Below, piece by piece: positions 17,711-25,781 of a DNA stretch of 64,000 bases (positions within the stretch are counted from its first letter, which is position 1; every line of letters begins with the position of its first letter). Source of the stretch: Nocardioidaceae bacterium (lineage in GTDB: Bacteria; Actinomycetota; Actinomycetes; Propionibacteriales; Nocardioidaceae); the NCBI GenBank assembly GCA_017744365.1, contig JAGIBL010000002.1:868001-932000 (forward strand), in the 5' to 3' direction. The notes under the pieces are model-generated. The model searched no databases. It saw only the letters and a list, made by a program, of their open reading frames with translations, and was not told the DNA's origin. The position numbers and the translations under genes were made by a program.

Positions 17711-18393
17711 CCCGCGAGAACCTCGTCGACCCAGCGGGGGACCAGCTCGCTCGCCGGGCCCTGCCGGTGCTCGTGGAAGTCGCTGTTCGCGGCTCGCTCC
17801 AGGTTGAGCTCGAGGGTGCGGCTGCCGCCTGCCAGTGCGTAGTCGACGAACCCGGCGGCCGGGTAGACCACGCCGGAGGTGCCGATCGAGACGAACAGCT
17901 CGCAGCCGAAGAGCGCGCGGTGGATGTCGTCCATGCCGTACGGCATCTCTCCGAACCAGACCACGTCCGGCCGCAGCGCGCTGGTCCCGCAGCCGGGGCA
18001 AGGCGGCTGGTCGAGGAGGTCCCCGGACCAGGGCGTCCGCCTGTCGCAGGCCACGCACCACGCGGTGACGAGGCTGCCGTGCATGTGGTGCACGCGCGTC
18101 GAGCCACCGCGCTCGTGCAGGTCGTCGATGTTCTGGGTGACCAGGAAGAGGTCGTCGCCGAGCGTCTCCTCGAGCCGGGCCAGCGCACGGTGCGCGGCGT
18201 TCGGCTGTACCCGGGGCAGCGCCCGGCGCCGCTCGTCGTAGAAGCGCTGCACCAGCGCCGGGTCGGCGTCGAAGGCCTCCGGGGTGGCGACGTCCTCGGG
18301 GTGGTGACCCTCCCAGAGCCCGTCGGCGTCGCGGAACGTGGCCAGCCCGCTCTCGGCGGAGATCCCGGCACCGGTCAGCACGACGACCTTCAC
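17707..18393 (-). CDS. NAD-dependent protein deacetylase (sirtuin)
   Basis: This 228-residue sirtuin has the NAD motif VLTGAGISAESGLATFRD at the N-terminus, TQNIDDLHERGG near residue 100 with HMHGS giving the catalytic His, a zinc ribbon of CVACDRR and CPGCG, and VWFGEMPY. It would remove acyl groups from lysines, for instance on acetyl-CoA synthetase. It follows the MFS gene with an ATGA overlap and precedes the small lipoprotein gene with a GTGA overlap, so the three are probably cotranscribed. Confidence 0.92.
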   Translation of the reverse strand: MKVVVLTGAGISAESGLATFRDADGLWEGHHPEDVATPEAFDADPALVQRFYDERRRALPRVQPNAAHRALARLEETLGDDLFLVTQNIDDLHERGGSTRVHHMHGSLVTAWCVACDRRTPWSGDLLDQPPCPGCGTSALRPDVVWFGEMPYGMDDIHRALFGCELFVSIGTSGVVYPAAGFVDYALAGGSRTLELNLERAANSDFHEHRQGPASELVPRWVDEVLAG

Positions 18394-19559
18394 GCGGGCA
18401 GGCTATCCCCCGGCTGGGTACGCAGGCCGAGGCCACCGGCGGCCAGGCAGACCACGGCCACCGCCGCGGTGAACCACGGGAAGATCGTGGCCAGGCTCCA
18501 CTGGGTCGCGGCCCAGCCGGCCAGGATCGTCGGCACCGCCATCGCGCCGTACGCGAGCACGTAGTAGGCCGACATCACCTCGCCGCGATGGCCGGCCGGG
18601 ACCACCCGGCCGAGGTAGCGCAGCGACCCGCCGAAGGCGAGCCCGAACGAGAGACCCATGAGCACCGCGGCGCCCGCGACCAGGACGGCCTGCCCGCTCT
18701 GCAGCGCGAGGTAGCTGACCACCAGCGCCACCGCGGTGCCGAAGTCGCCGGCGATGGCGGCCTTGCGCGGCGAGAGCCGGACCCCGACGGCCTGGCTGAC
18801 CGCGGCCGAGCTGGCCATGGCGGCCACGACGGCGCCACCGAAGACGAGGCTGTGGATGCCGGTGGACACCCCGGCGAACGCGGGGAACAGCGACAGGTAG
18901 ACGCCGAGCACCGACCAGGCCGCCATCACCCCGAGCACCGCGAACTGGAAGTCGCCGCGGATCGCGCGCGGCACGTTGGGGCGGGCCAGCCGGATCGGCG
19001 TGGTCGAGCGGGCCTGGTGCGGCTCGGCCATCAGCAGCAGGTTGAAGAGCAGCAGCAGGACCACGAGGCCGACCACCGCGTACGGCGTGACCAGCGGGTC
19101 GGGTCCGTACTGCGCGAGCAGGGACGCGGCCAGGATCGTGACCGCCATCCCGACGTTGAACATGATCCCGGTGAGGTGGCCGGTGCGGGCGCCGTCCTCG
19201 GGCCGCAGGTCGAGCAGCGCGGCGGTCCCGGCCACCACGGTCGCGCCGACGGCGGCACCGTGCAGCGCACGGGCGACGAACAGCGCCGTGACGCCGTCGG
19301 CGGTCATGAACACGACCAGGCCGACCACCATCGCCACCGCCGAGGCCACCAGCAGCGGCTTGCGCCCGAACCGGTCGGAGACCTGGCCGGCGACGAGCAC
19401 CGCACCCAGGGCCGCGAATGCGTAGACGGCGAACACGAGCGTGGTGGTGATCGGGGCCAGGTGCCACTCGTCCTGGTAGACGCCGTACAGCGGTGCCGGG
19501 ACGCCGGAGACGCCGAGCGCCACCGCGAGGAGGCCGATCAGCAGGGGGTAGGGCTTCAT
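18390..19559 (-). CDS. MFS transporter controlled by a divergent ArsR regulator
   Basis: This 389-residue protein has 12 hydrophobic segments and the MFS signature GQVSDRFGRKPLL near residue 60. It resembles drug and metabolite exporters. An AGGAG ribosome-binding site lies 6 nt before the ATG. It is divergent from an ArsR-type regulator, with inverted repeats in the shared intergenic region, so the regulator probably represses it until an inducer binds. The substrate is unknown. Confidence 0.85.
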   Translation of the reverse strand: MKPYPLLIGLLAVALGVSGVPAPLYGVYQDEWHLAPITTTLVFAVYAFAALGAVLVAGQVSDRFGRKPLLVASAVAMVVGLVVFMTADGVTALFVARALHGAAVGATVVAGTAALLDLRPEDGARTGHLTGIMFNVGMAVTILAASLLAQYGPDPLVTPYAVVGLVVLLLLFNLLLMAEPHQARSTTPIRLARPNVPRAIRGDFQFAVLGVMAAWSVLGVYLSLFPAFAGVSTGIHSLVFGGAVVAAMASSAAVSQAVGVRLSPRKAAIAGDFGTAVALVVSYLALQSGQAVLVAGAAVLMGLSFGLAFGGSLRYLGRVVPAGHRGEVMSAYYVLAYGAMAVPTILAGWAATQWSLATIFPWFTAAVAVVCLAAGGLGLRTQPGDSLPA

Positions 19560-19584
19560 GGGAATCTCCTAGGAGCCGTGCTAA

Positions 19585-19627
19585 GTTCGATCACCGTCGA
19601 ACAGGGACGCTAGTCCTCGGTTCGACG
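19585..19627. promoter_or_regulatory. Inverted repeats between the MFS and ArsR genes
   Basis: GTTCGA (19585) and TCGAAC (19597) form one dyad, and CGTCGAAC (19595-19602) with GTTCGACG (19620-19627) forms a second perfect 8-bp dyad. Shared half-sites in the divergent promoter are the likely ArsR operator. Confidence 0.65.
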
Positions 19628-19658
19628 TTCATCAAACTTTTAAGGCGGAGAGAGACGC

Positions 19659-19940
19659 ATGACACACGACCTGCAGCAGGTGCTCTCCGCGCTCGCCGAC
19701 CCGGTTCGCCTCGAGATGGTGCGCCGGCTGGCGGAGGTGGACGAGCCGATCGCGTGCGCCGACCTGTACGCGGGAATCAGCAAGTCGACCGCGAGCCATC
19801 ACTTCAAGATCCTGCGGGAGGCCGGGATCACCGAGCGGGTCGTGATCGGCGGGCAGACGCACCAGAAGCTCCGCCTCGACGAGGTCGAGGCGGAGCTCCC
19901 GGGAGTGCTGTCGTCGGTGGTCGCGGCCGCCGATCGCTGA
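19659..19940 (+). CDS. ArsR-family regulator
   Basis: This 93-residue winged-helix protein has LSALADPVRLEMVRRLAE for the first helices and the recognition helix SKSTASHHFKILREAGI. The metal-binding ELCVCDL motif of metal sensors is replaced by IACADLY, so it probably responds to something other than arsenic or cadmium. It is divergent from the MFS exporter gene and probably represses it. Confidence 0.85.
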   Translation: MTHDLQQVLSALADPVRLEMVRRLAEVDEPIACADLYAGISKSTASHHFKILREAGITERVVIGGQTHQKLRLDEVEAELPGVLSSVVAAADR

Positions 19941-19941
19941 C

Positions 19942-20547
19942 TCAGTTGGCGACGGTGAACCGCTGCCGCACGTGCGCGGGCTTCTCGATCTCGTCGACCA
20001 GCGCGACGGCGTGGTCCTCGATGCTGACCTGGTCGCCGACCGGGCTCTCCAGGCCGAGCTTGAAGACGCCGGTCCGCTCGCCGGGCGCGATCACCGGCGC
20101 CGGAGACAGGTAGGTCCAGTCGACCTCGTCGCCGGTCGCCCGGAGCAGCGCGAGCGTGTCCGCGCCCTTGAGCGCCTCGGCCTGGTAGATCTCGGGGAAC
20201 TGCGGGGTGTCGACCAGCCGGACGCCGTCGACGGTGAGGCTGCCGGCGCCGCCGACCACGACGAGGCGGCGGTCGCCGAGGGTCCGGACCAGGTTGGCGA
20301 CGCTGTCGGCGAACCGGGTGCCGTCGTCCTCGGTCCGGCTCGGCCCGATCGCGGAGACGACGACGTCGTGCTTCTCGGCGACCCGCGCGGCGAACTCGGC
20401 GTCGAGGGCGTCGCCGGTCAGCGCCCCGTCCTGGTGAGCACCGCCGCCGCGGCGGCTGATGCCGGTGACCTCGTGCCCGCGCGCACGGGCCTCCTCGACG
20501 ATCCTGCTGCCGATCGCGCCGGTGGCGCCGTAGACGGCGATGTGCAT
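19942..20547 (-). CDS. NAD(P)H-binding SDR-like (NmrA-type) protein
   Basis: This 201-residue Rossmann protein has the nucleotide motif VYGATGAIGSRIVEEARARG at the start, with no Tyr-x3-Lys catalytic pair evident. It belongs to the atypical SDR/NmrA-like group that includes quinone- or flavin-reducing and redox-sensing proteins. It is divergent from an HxlR regulator with a strong dyad between them, the standard arrangement for a redox- or electrophile-induced reductase. Confidence 0.8.
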   Translation of the reverse strand: MHIAVYGATGAIGSRIVEEARARGHEVTGISRRGGGAHQDGALTGDALDAEFAARVAEKHDVVVSAIGPSRTEDDGTRFADSVANLVRTLGDRRLVVVGGAGSLTVDGVRLVDTPQFPEIYQAEALKGADTLALLRATGDEVDWTYLSPAPVIAPGERTGVFKLGLESPVGDQVSIEDHAVALVDEIEKPAHVRQRFTVAN

Positions 20548-20580
20548 GGTGATCTCCTTCGTGGGGTGTCCTTTCCGCGA

Positions 20581-20625
20581 AGGTATCTATTGGATATCGA
20601 GTACTTCAACGTGCTATAGATACCT
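20581..20625. promoter_or_regulatory. 10-bp perfect inverted repeat, probable HxlR operator
   Basis: AGGTATCTAT (20581-20590) and ATAGATACCT (20616-20625) are exact inverse copies with a 25-bp AT-rich centre. The right arm ends at the HxlR start. It lies between the divergent reductase and HxlR genes and is the likely operator for both. Confidence 0.75.
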
Positions 20626-20626
20626 C

Positions 20627-20995
20627 ATGGATACTGTCGCCCTGCCTCCGGACGCCTTCGCCCGCGAGTGCGCCTCCCGAGTGGTCCTCGACCGGATCGG
20701 CGACCGCTGGACCGTGCTGGTCGTGGTCGCACTGGCCGACGGCCGGCTGCGCTTCTCCCAGCTGCGGCAGAAGATCGAGGGCGTCACGCCCAAGGTGCTC
20801 ACCCAGACCCTGCGCGCGCTCGAGCGCGACGGGCTCGTCACCCGGACCGTCTACGCCGAGGTGCCGCCGCGGGTCGAGTACGAGCTGACCGAGCTCGGCC
20901 GCGACCTGCTCGGTCCCATCGACGCCGTCCGCCTCTGGGCGGAGCAGCACGCGGCCCGCATCGTTCGGCACCGCGAGGCGTACGACGGGGCTTAA
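20627..20995 (+). CDS. HxlR-family regulator
   Basis: This 122-residue protein starts at ATG 20627. It has the HxlR pattern: a Cys near the N-terminus in ARECASRVVLDRIGDRWTVLV, then LRFSQLRQKIEGVTPKVLTQ and VYAEVPPRVEYELTELG. HxlR proteins are winged-helix dimers, and members such as YodB use the N-terminal Cys to sense quinones, diamide or aldehydes. This one keeps a Cys at residue 14. It is divergent from the SDR-like reductase. Confidence 0.88.
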   Translation: MDTVALPPDAFARECASRVVLDRIGDRWTVLVVVALADGRLRFSQLRQKIEGVTPKVLTQTLRALERDGLVTRTVYAEVPPRVEYELTELGRDLLGPIDAVRLWAEQHAARIVRHREAYDGA

Positions 20996-21005
20996 CGTTC
21001 TCGGC

Positions 21006-21986
21006 ATGAGTGCCATGCCGGAACCGGGTCCGACGCCGCCCGCTCCTCCCTCTCCTCCCTCGCGGACCATCACCCTCGACCTGTCCCGGCTGCCCAGCGC
21101 CGCCGCCGCGGTCGGGGTCGCCCTCGTCCTCGCCTCGGTGGTCGTCTCGACCGCCTACGCGCGCAAGCACGGCGAGCTCGACGGGTCGGTCTTCAGCCTC
21201 GGCGTGGTCGCCTCGCTCGGCCTGCTCGCGATCGCCATCGCGGCCGAGCTCAAGGTGCCCGGGCTGGAGCGCCGCGCGGCGCTGGTCTCCTGGCCGGGCG
21301 CGGGCGGCATCGTCGGCGTCGGCCTGATGACCGCGGTGCTCATCGACGACGAGCCCGCCCTGTACGTGGCACCGCTGCTGGTGCTGGCGCTCAGCCTCGG
21401 CGGCTTCCTCGTACGACGGACCGCGCCGTTCGTGCTCACCGGGCTGCTCGGGCTCGCCGTGCTCTACCTGTGGGGCGTCACCCAGGCGATCGGCGACGCC
21501 GGCGACTCGTTCATCTGGGTGTACGGCGGGGCGCTGGTCGTGTTCGTGACCGTCGTGACCACGCTGGCCTGGACGCTGCTGCCCTCGATGCGGGTCCTGG
21601 TCGGCGTCGTGACCGGCGCGATCGCCTTGTTCTTCAACGGGTCCGGCTTCTTCTTCCCGTTCTACTTCCTCGTCGCCGGCTTCGGGGTGCTGGGCGAGGA
21701 CCAGGAGGGCAACCCGTTCCACGACGACGGCTACGCGGTGCTCCTCTACACCGCGCTGCTGATCCTGTTCTGGGCCGTGTGCGCGATGGCGAGCGGGCAC
21801 GTCGGCTTCCGCATCCTGATCGTGGCGGCCGCCGCGACCATGGTGCCGCTCGCGCTGTCGCTGGTGGCACCCGGCCACCCGAGCTGGTGGCAGCTCGGCC
21901 TCGGCCTGCTCGGCGGCCTGGCCCTGCTGGTCGCGGCACTGCGAGCACCCGACGCTGCCGACCTTCCCACGGGCGCGGGCTCGTGA
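21006..21986 (+). CDS. Polytopic membrane protein of unknown function
   Basis: This 326-residue protein has a proline-rich cytoplasmic start (PGPTPPAPPSPP) followed by about ten hydrophobic segments with few charged loops. No family is recognised. The stop overlaps the GTG start of the membrane-anchored metallopeptidase (GTGA), so the two proteins probably work together at the membrane. Confidence 0.7.
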   Translation: MSAMPEPGPTPPAPPSPPSRTITLDLSRLPSAAAAVGVALVLASVVVSTAYARKHGELDGSVFSLGVVASLGLLAIAIAAELKVPGLERRAALVSWPGAGGIVGVGLMTAVLIDDEPALYVAPLLVLALSLGGFLVRRTAPFVLTGLLGLAVLYLWGVTQAIGDAGDSFIWVYGGALVVFVTVVTTLAWTLLPSMRVLVGVVTGAIALFFNGSGFFFPFYFLVAGFGVLGEDQEGNPFHDDGYAVLLYTALLILFWAVCAMASGHVGFRILIVAAAATMVPLALSLVAPGHPSWWQLGLGLLGGLALLVAALRAPDAADLPTGAGS

Positions 21987-23512
21987 GCGATCCGACGTAC
22001 GGGGTCCCGGAGCCCGTCGCCGTTCCCGTCGCGTCGGGTCCCGAGCCCGAGAAGCCGGACTCCTACATCCCGCTCTGGGCGATCGTGACCGCGATCGCGG
22101 TGATGCTCGCCGGTGCCGGGGTGGCGGCGTACGTCGTGCTCGGCGGCGTGCTCGAGACCAAGGAGAAGCACCACGGCATCAGCTTCCCGGCGAGCTGGGA
22201 CCCGCGGGTGGCGCCGTACGTGAAGGTCGTGGAGAAGCAGCGCGGGCTGCGGTTCATGCACCCGGTGACGGTGCGCTTCCTGCCCGACAAGGCGTTCGAG
22301 AAGACCGTCACCGCCGACGAGAAGGACCTGGACAAGAACGACCGCAAGGAGATCGAGCAGCAGACCGGGCTGATGCGCGCGGTCGGGCTGCTGGCCGGCG
22401 ACGTCGACCTGTTCGCGGCGATGAACGACGCGACCGGCGCGGGCACGCTGGCCTACTACTCCTTCGAGAAGAAGGACATCGTCATCCGCGGGACCGCGCT
22501 GACCCTGGCCGTGCACGCGACCCTGGTGCACGAGCTCACGCACGCGCTGCAGGACCAGTACTTCGACATCTCCACCAAGCAGGTGGCCGACGCGAAGAAG
22601 GCCGACGAGCGCGACGGCGCCGGCGGCACCGCGGCCTCGGTCTTCGATGCCATCGTCGAGGGTGACGCCGAGCGGGTCGCGAACAAGTACCGGCAGTCGT
22701 TGCCGCGCGCCCAGCGGCAGGCGCTGGCCAAGGCCGAGGACCGCGACACCCAGGACGCCGACAAGGCCTACACGAAGATCCCCCGGGTCGTGCTCACGCT
22801 GATGTCCTCGCCGTACACGCTCGGCCAGGCGATGGTGAACACGATCGCCGAGGACGGCGGCAACGCCGCGGTCGACGCGCTGTTCCGGGACCCGCCGACG
22901 CACGAGGCCGCGCTGCTGGACCCGCTCGAGGTGATCGAGGGCCGCACCGGCGCGAAGAAGGTGCCGGCACCCGCGCTCGCGGACGGGGAGAAGAAGATCG
23001 CCGCGGACGAGTTCGGAGCGCTCACCTGGTTCTTCGTGCTCGGCCAGCGGATGCCGCTGAAGGACGCACTGGCCGCCGCCGACGGCTGGAACGGCGACCA
23101 GTACGTCGCCTTCGACCGCCAGGACACCACCTGTGCACGGATCGACGTGGCCACCGACTCCTCGGCCGATGCCACCCGGTTCCTCGGTGCGGTCCGGCGC
23201 TGGATCGCCGAGGTCCCGGGCACGCCCGCCTCGGTGAAGAAGCGTGGCGCGCTGGTCCGGTTCGAGTCGTGCGACCCGGGCAAGAAGGCCAACACCGGCA
23301 AGGACGACTCGACCGACGCCCTGACGCTGGTCACCGTGCGCGGCCAGCTCGGCGCCGAGTTCGTCAAGCAGGGTGCCCCGGTGAAGGTGGCCCGCTGCCT
23401 CTCGGAGCGGTCGGTCCAGGAGTTCCCGATCTCGACGCTGACGGCGAGCAAGATCAGCGACGCCGACACCGCGAGGCTGCGGGGGCTGGCGCGGGAGTGC
23501 GCGGGTCAGTAG
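21983..23512 (+). CDS. Membrane-anchored putative zinc metallopeptidase (HELTH motif)
   Basis: This 509-residue protein starts with GTG at 21983, overlapping the previous stop. A proline-rich cytoplasmic head is followed by one membrane span (about residues 30-55) and a large extracytoplasmic domain. LVHELTHALQDQYF near residue 180 is an HExxH zinc-protease motif, and VFDAIVEGDAERVANKYRQ about 35 residues later supplies a Glu that could be the third zinc ligand, as in gluzincins. Substrates are unknown. A hairpin with a T-rich tail follows the stop at 23530. Confidence 0.72.
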   Translation: MSDPTYGVPEPVAVPVASGPEPEKPDSYIPLWAIVTAIAVMLAGAGVAAYVVLGGVLETKEKHHGISFPASWDPRVAPYVKVVEKQRGLRFMHPVTVRFLPDKAFEKTVTADEKDLDKNDRKEIEQQTGLMRAVGLLAGDVDLFAAMNDATGAGTLAYYSFEKKDIVIRGTALTLAVHATLVHELTHALQDQYFDISTKQVADAKKADERDGAGGTAASVFDAIVEGDAERVANKYRQSLPRAQRQALAKAEDRDTQDADKAYTKIPRVVLTLMSSPYTLGQAMVNTIAEDGGNAAVDALFRDPPTHEAALLDPLEVIEGRTGAKKVPAPALADGEKKIAADEFGALTWFFVLGQRMPLKDALAAADGWNGDQYVAFDRQDTTCARIDVATDSSADATRFLGAVRRWIAEVPGTPASVKKRGALVRFESCDPGKKANTGKDDSTDALTLVTVRGQLGAEFVKQGAPVKVARCLSERSVQEFPISTLTASKISDADTARLRGLARECAGQ

Positions 23513-23529
23513 CTGCCGCCAACTGCCAC

Positions 23530-23550
23530 AAAGTGACATGGATCACTTTT
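23530..23550 (+). terminator. Hairpin with T-run after the metallopeptidase gene
   Basis: AAAGTGA (23530-23536) pairs with TCACTTT (23543-23549) around CATGGA and is followed by a further T-rich stretch. It is AT-rich but placed 18 bp after the stop, so it is a plausible intrinsic terminator. Confidence 0.5.
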
Positions 23551-23564
23551 TGTTACGGACCGGT

Positions 23565-23603
23565 ATCTGATGTTTGAGTTCTGTTAACTCAGTAATGTCA
23601 GAT
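23565..23603. promoter_or_regulatory. AT-rich dyad upstream of the hypothetical gene
   Basis: Outer arms ATCTGA (23565) and TCAGAT (23598) and inner arms TGAGTT (23575) and AACTCA (23586) form a nested inverted repeat. It lies in the 167-bp gap before the next gene and may be an operator or promoter element; otherwise this gap holds nothing visible. Confidence 0.4.
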
Positions 23604-23679
23604 CTGCGCGCTTTGCTACGAATCTCGGGCCCAGCCCCACACTAACCGGCGCGCAGAGCACAGAGGCGAGTCGTAGACC

Positions 23680-24342
23680 GTGACACCGATGCTGCCGTCC
23701 GACGCGGACAAGAAGTTGACCGAGTACCTCATGCTCAGTGACGCCCTCAAGCGCCTGCCCGGCACCGAGTTCGAGAGGCACGGCCACCCTGCCGTCGTTC
23801 TCGACCGCGCCACCCGGACCTCGGTCCGCGTCTGGGGCTGGTGGAGCGAGAGCGGGCTGCCGTGCCTGCTGTGGGCCGGGGCTCTCGGGTGGAGCATCAC
23901 CGTCGTCGGGCCGGACGAGCTCGACAGCGAGGGCTACGAGCGGCCGTTCTGGTCGCACCGCATCAAGCTCCTCGACCTCGCCCTGGCCAACTCGATCGGC
24001 CCGTGCCGGAACCTCGAGGAGCTGGAGCTCCGGGTCGCCTCGGATCCGACCTTCGGCCTCGACCCGGACTGGGTCGGCCTGCGTCAGTCGCTGCTGTGGG
24101 GCATCGTCCAGCTGCGGGTCGCCCGGGCTCACCGCGGTCAGCTGCTCGGCGCATCGGTGCGCCCGCTGACCACCGCCGGGATGCACGGCGAGACCGACGA
24201 GGAGCTCGCCCGGTACGGGCTCCTGCCGACCGCGCCCAAGCCGCGCACGACCCTGACCCCGATGGGCCGGCCGCGTCGTGCCGCCAAGGTCGTGCGAGAA
24301 CGACAGCCGGCACTGAGCCCCGCGACGTCCGTGGATCAGTAG
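23680..24342 (+). CDS. Hypothetical protein
   Basis: This 220-residue soluble protein starts with GTG at 23680. It has no signal peptide or membrane segment. A tryptophan-rich stretch (VRVWGWWSESGLPCLLWAGA, about residue 48) and a basic C-terminal tail (about 185-215) are its visible features. I recognise no family. It lies just outside the left end of the integration scar and converges on it through a hairpin at 24386-24421. Confidence 0.6.
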   Translation: MTPMLPSDADKKLTEYLMLSDALKRLPGTEFERHGHPAVVLDRATRTSVRVWGWWSESGLPCLLWAGALGWSITVVGPDELDSEGYERPFWSHRIKLLDLALANSIGPCRNLEELELRVASDPTFGLDPDWVGLRQSLLWGIVQLRVARAHRGQLLGASVRPLTTAGMHGETDEELARYGLLPTAPKPRTTLTPMGRPRRAAKVVRERQPALSPATSVDQ

Positions 24343-24385
24343 CCCGCCCCTCGCGCCGGTCCCCCGGCGCCCCCGAACCGGCCGT

Positions 24386-24421
24386 GGCGGCACGCCTCCT
24401 CCCCCCTGGGGCGGTGCCGCC
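24386..24421. terminator. GC-rich hairpin, probably the original menB terminator
   Basis: GGCGGCAC (24386-24393) pairs with GTGCCGCC (24414-24421), with further pairing inside. It follows the hypothetical gene and stands 14 bp left of the left 16-bp menB-end repeat. Before the insertion it would have sat directly downstream of menB, which fits the integration model. Confidence 0.55.
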
Positions 24422-24434
24422 GCGGCCACCTGGC

Positions 24435-24450
24435 TCAGTAGTACCAGGGG
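24435..24450. repeat. Left copy of the 16-bp menB-end repeat (attachment-site core)
   Basis: TCAGTAGTACCAGGGG is identical to the last 16 bp of menB at 26445-26460 in the same orientation. On the minus strand it reads as the final PWYY-stop codons. Identity stops sharply on both sides, as expected for a site-specific recombination core. Confidence 0.75.
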
Positions 24451-24586
24451 AAGCGCGGCACGCTCAGCTGGTGTTGGTGGTCGGTGACGGGTATGTGCTG
24501 CTGACCTGCGCAAACGTGATTATGGGCGTTGGTGGTCAACGGGCCCTGATGACTCTCCTGCCACGTTTTTGCCACGCATCGAGGGG
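24451..24586. other. Left arm of the integrated segment
   Basis: This stretch has no convincing gene. It contains CTGACCTGCGCAAACGTG near 24500 and CCTGCCACG with TGCCACGCATCGAGG near 24558-24585. Both recur in similar form just inside the right core (CTGACCCGCGCAAACGCG, and a double TGCCACGCA motif near 26390). These may be integrase arm sites. A minus-strand frame here ending VAKTWQES resembles the tail of a phage-type integrase and could be a remnant of one. Confidence 0.45.
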
Positions 24587-24904
24587 TCACGCTCCGGCCC
24601 GCTCCCGCCAGTAGCCCGGCAGGCGCTTGTCGTGCGCGAGGGCGAGGACGACGAGCTCGGCCGGCTGAACGAGGTAGACGAGTCTGTAGGGGAAGCCAGC
24701 CACGCGACGCGACCTCACCACGGGAATGCTGTCCCAACCGGGCCAGATCGCTCCCAACTCCGGCCATTCGAGGACGGTGTCGATGACTTCGTCGACAGCA
24801 CCTTCGAACCGGTCACCGAGCCCGGCGCCGCGGTCTTCGTACCAAGCCACGCCAGCACGAAGCTCGGCGAGTGCCTCGGGGTGGTAGCGAACGTTCAGCG
24901 TCAC
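24587..24904 (-). CDS. RelE/ParE-family toxin
   Basis: This 105-residue protein has the RelE/ParE pattern HPEALAELRAGVAWYEDRGAG at the start, a central EWPELGAIW, and the strand pair VRSRRVAGFPYRLVYLVQP that ends in a basic tail. ParE toxins poison gyrase and RelE toxins cleave mRNA; the sequence alone does not decide between them. It is encoded directly after its antitoxin with an ATGA-type overlap and lies inside the integrated segment, so it could stabilise the element. Confidence 0.85.
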   Translation of the reverse strand: MTLNVRYHPEALAELRAGVAWYEDRGAGLGDRFEGAVDEVIDTVLEWPELGAIWPGWDSIPVVRSRRVAGFPYRLVYLVQPAELVVLALAHDKRLPGYWRERAGA

Positions 24905-25149
24905 CGCTGCTGCCTCGCGGCGCGATCCGCCGCGAGCCGAGCCTTGACCTCGTCATGGGGGATGGTCTGCACACGACCACTGGTGATGTCATCGACCCGA
25001 GACTTGATCTCTGCCGTCCACGCCTCGTGGACCTCGGCGGAGTCGGCCGGATCGTCAAGGCTGGCCAGCAGTGCCTTGGCCACCTGCGCGCGCTGATCCA
25101 CCGGGAGCGTCAGCGCCAATTGCGTGATCTCGTCCATTCCGGCGGTCAT
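24901..25149 (-). CDS. Addiction-module antitoxin (TIGR02574-like)
   Basis: This 82-residue protein has LTLPVDQRAQVAKALLASLD followed by an acidic helix and HEAWTAEIKSRVDDI. This is the standard layout of the small putative addiction module component paired with RelE/ParE toxins. The C-terminal HDEVKARLAADR would wrap the toxin. It precedes the toxin gene with a 4-bp overlap. Confidence 0.85.
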   Translation of the reverse strand: MTAGMDEITQLALTLPVDQRAQVAKALLASLDDPADSAEVHEAWTAEIKSRVDDITSGRVQTIPHDEVKARLAADRAARQQR

Positions 25150-25204
25150 GGGTTGAGTCTACGCCGGACGAGCGACAGGCTGCCGGGATCGAGCGACTAC
25201 CGCC

Positions 25205-25777
25205 TCACCCTCTGCGGATCGTTGCAGTGCCGGTCCGCCCCAGCGCTTCAAGATGCGCCCGCAGGGCACCCACGTAATGCCTGAACTCGTCGCTTTCGAG
25301 GTAGGAGGCGTAGGCGCCGAGATATTGCCGGAGCTCGGGGTCATCGGTCTCGCCGAGCGCGTGACGGGCGTAGCCGATGACGACTTCGATGTCTTCGTGC
25401 CAGGCGGCGACGCTTCGCGACGTCCACCGCTCCAACCCGTCGAACCTGTAGCAGGCGAACACCTCCTCCGAGTCCGCGCTCATGATCGCACCTAGTTCAG
25501 TCGCGTCGCGCGGCTGACGGAAGACGAACTCGCGGTGGATGTGGTCGTAGGCGACGTTCTCGGGTGCGCTGAGTCGCCCCGTAGCGCAGGTATCGCTGCT
25601 CACGGTCCACACGACTCCGGGGATGGTGAGGACAGCCCGCTCATCCCAGTCCGTAGGCGGTCGGTCGATCTTCTCCAGAAGCCAACCGCGCGCGGAGGGA
25701 TGCGGATTTCGCAACTTGGCTCCGAGCGCGACGGCGCGAACCGTCGCCGAATCGGGGAAGTACTGCGCCGTCACCAC
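25205..25777 (-). CDS. Hypothetical protein in the integrated segment
   Basis: This 190-residue protein starts with GTG at 25777, 4 bp after the stop of the frameshifted antitoxin-like gene, so the two were probably coupled. It has the segment ENVAYDHIHREFVFRQPRDA near residue 75 and WHEDIEVVIGYARHALG near residue 125. No family is recognised and no signal or membrane segment is seen. Its position after an antitoxin-like gene makes a toxin or effector role possible, but nothing in the sequence proves it. Confidence 0.6.
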   Translation of the reverse strand: MVTAQYFPDSATVRAVALGAKLRNPHPSARGWLLEKIDRPPTDWDERAVLTIPGVVWTVSSDTCATGRLSAPENVAYDHIHREFVFRQPRDATELGAIMSADSEEVFACYRFDGLERWTSRSVAAWHEDIEVVIGYARHALGETDDPELRQYLGAYASYLESDEFRHYVGALRAHLEALGRTGTATIRRG

Positions 25778-25781
25778 AACA

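Noticed and set aside
24435-24767. Minus-strand frame as an integrase gene
   Set aside because: Only a few codons (VAKTWQES) recall an integrase tail; no catalytic Arg-His-Arg-Tyr set is present, so it is at most a remnant.
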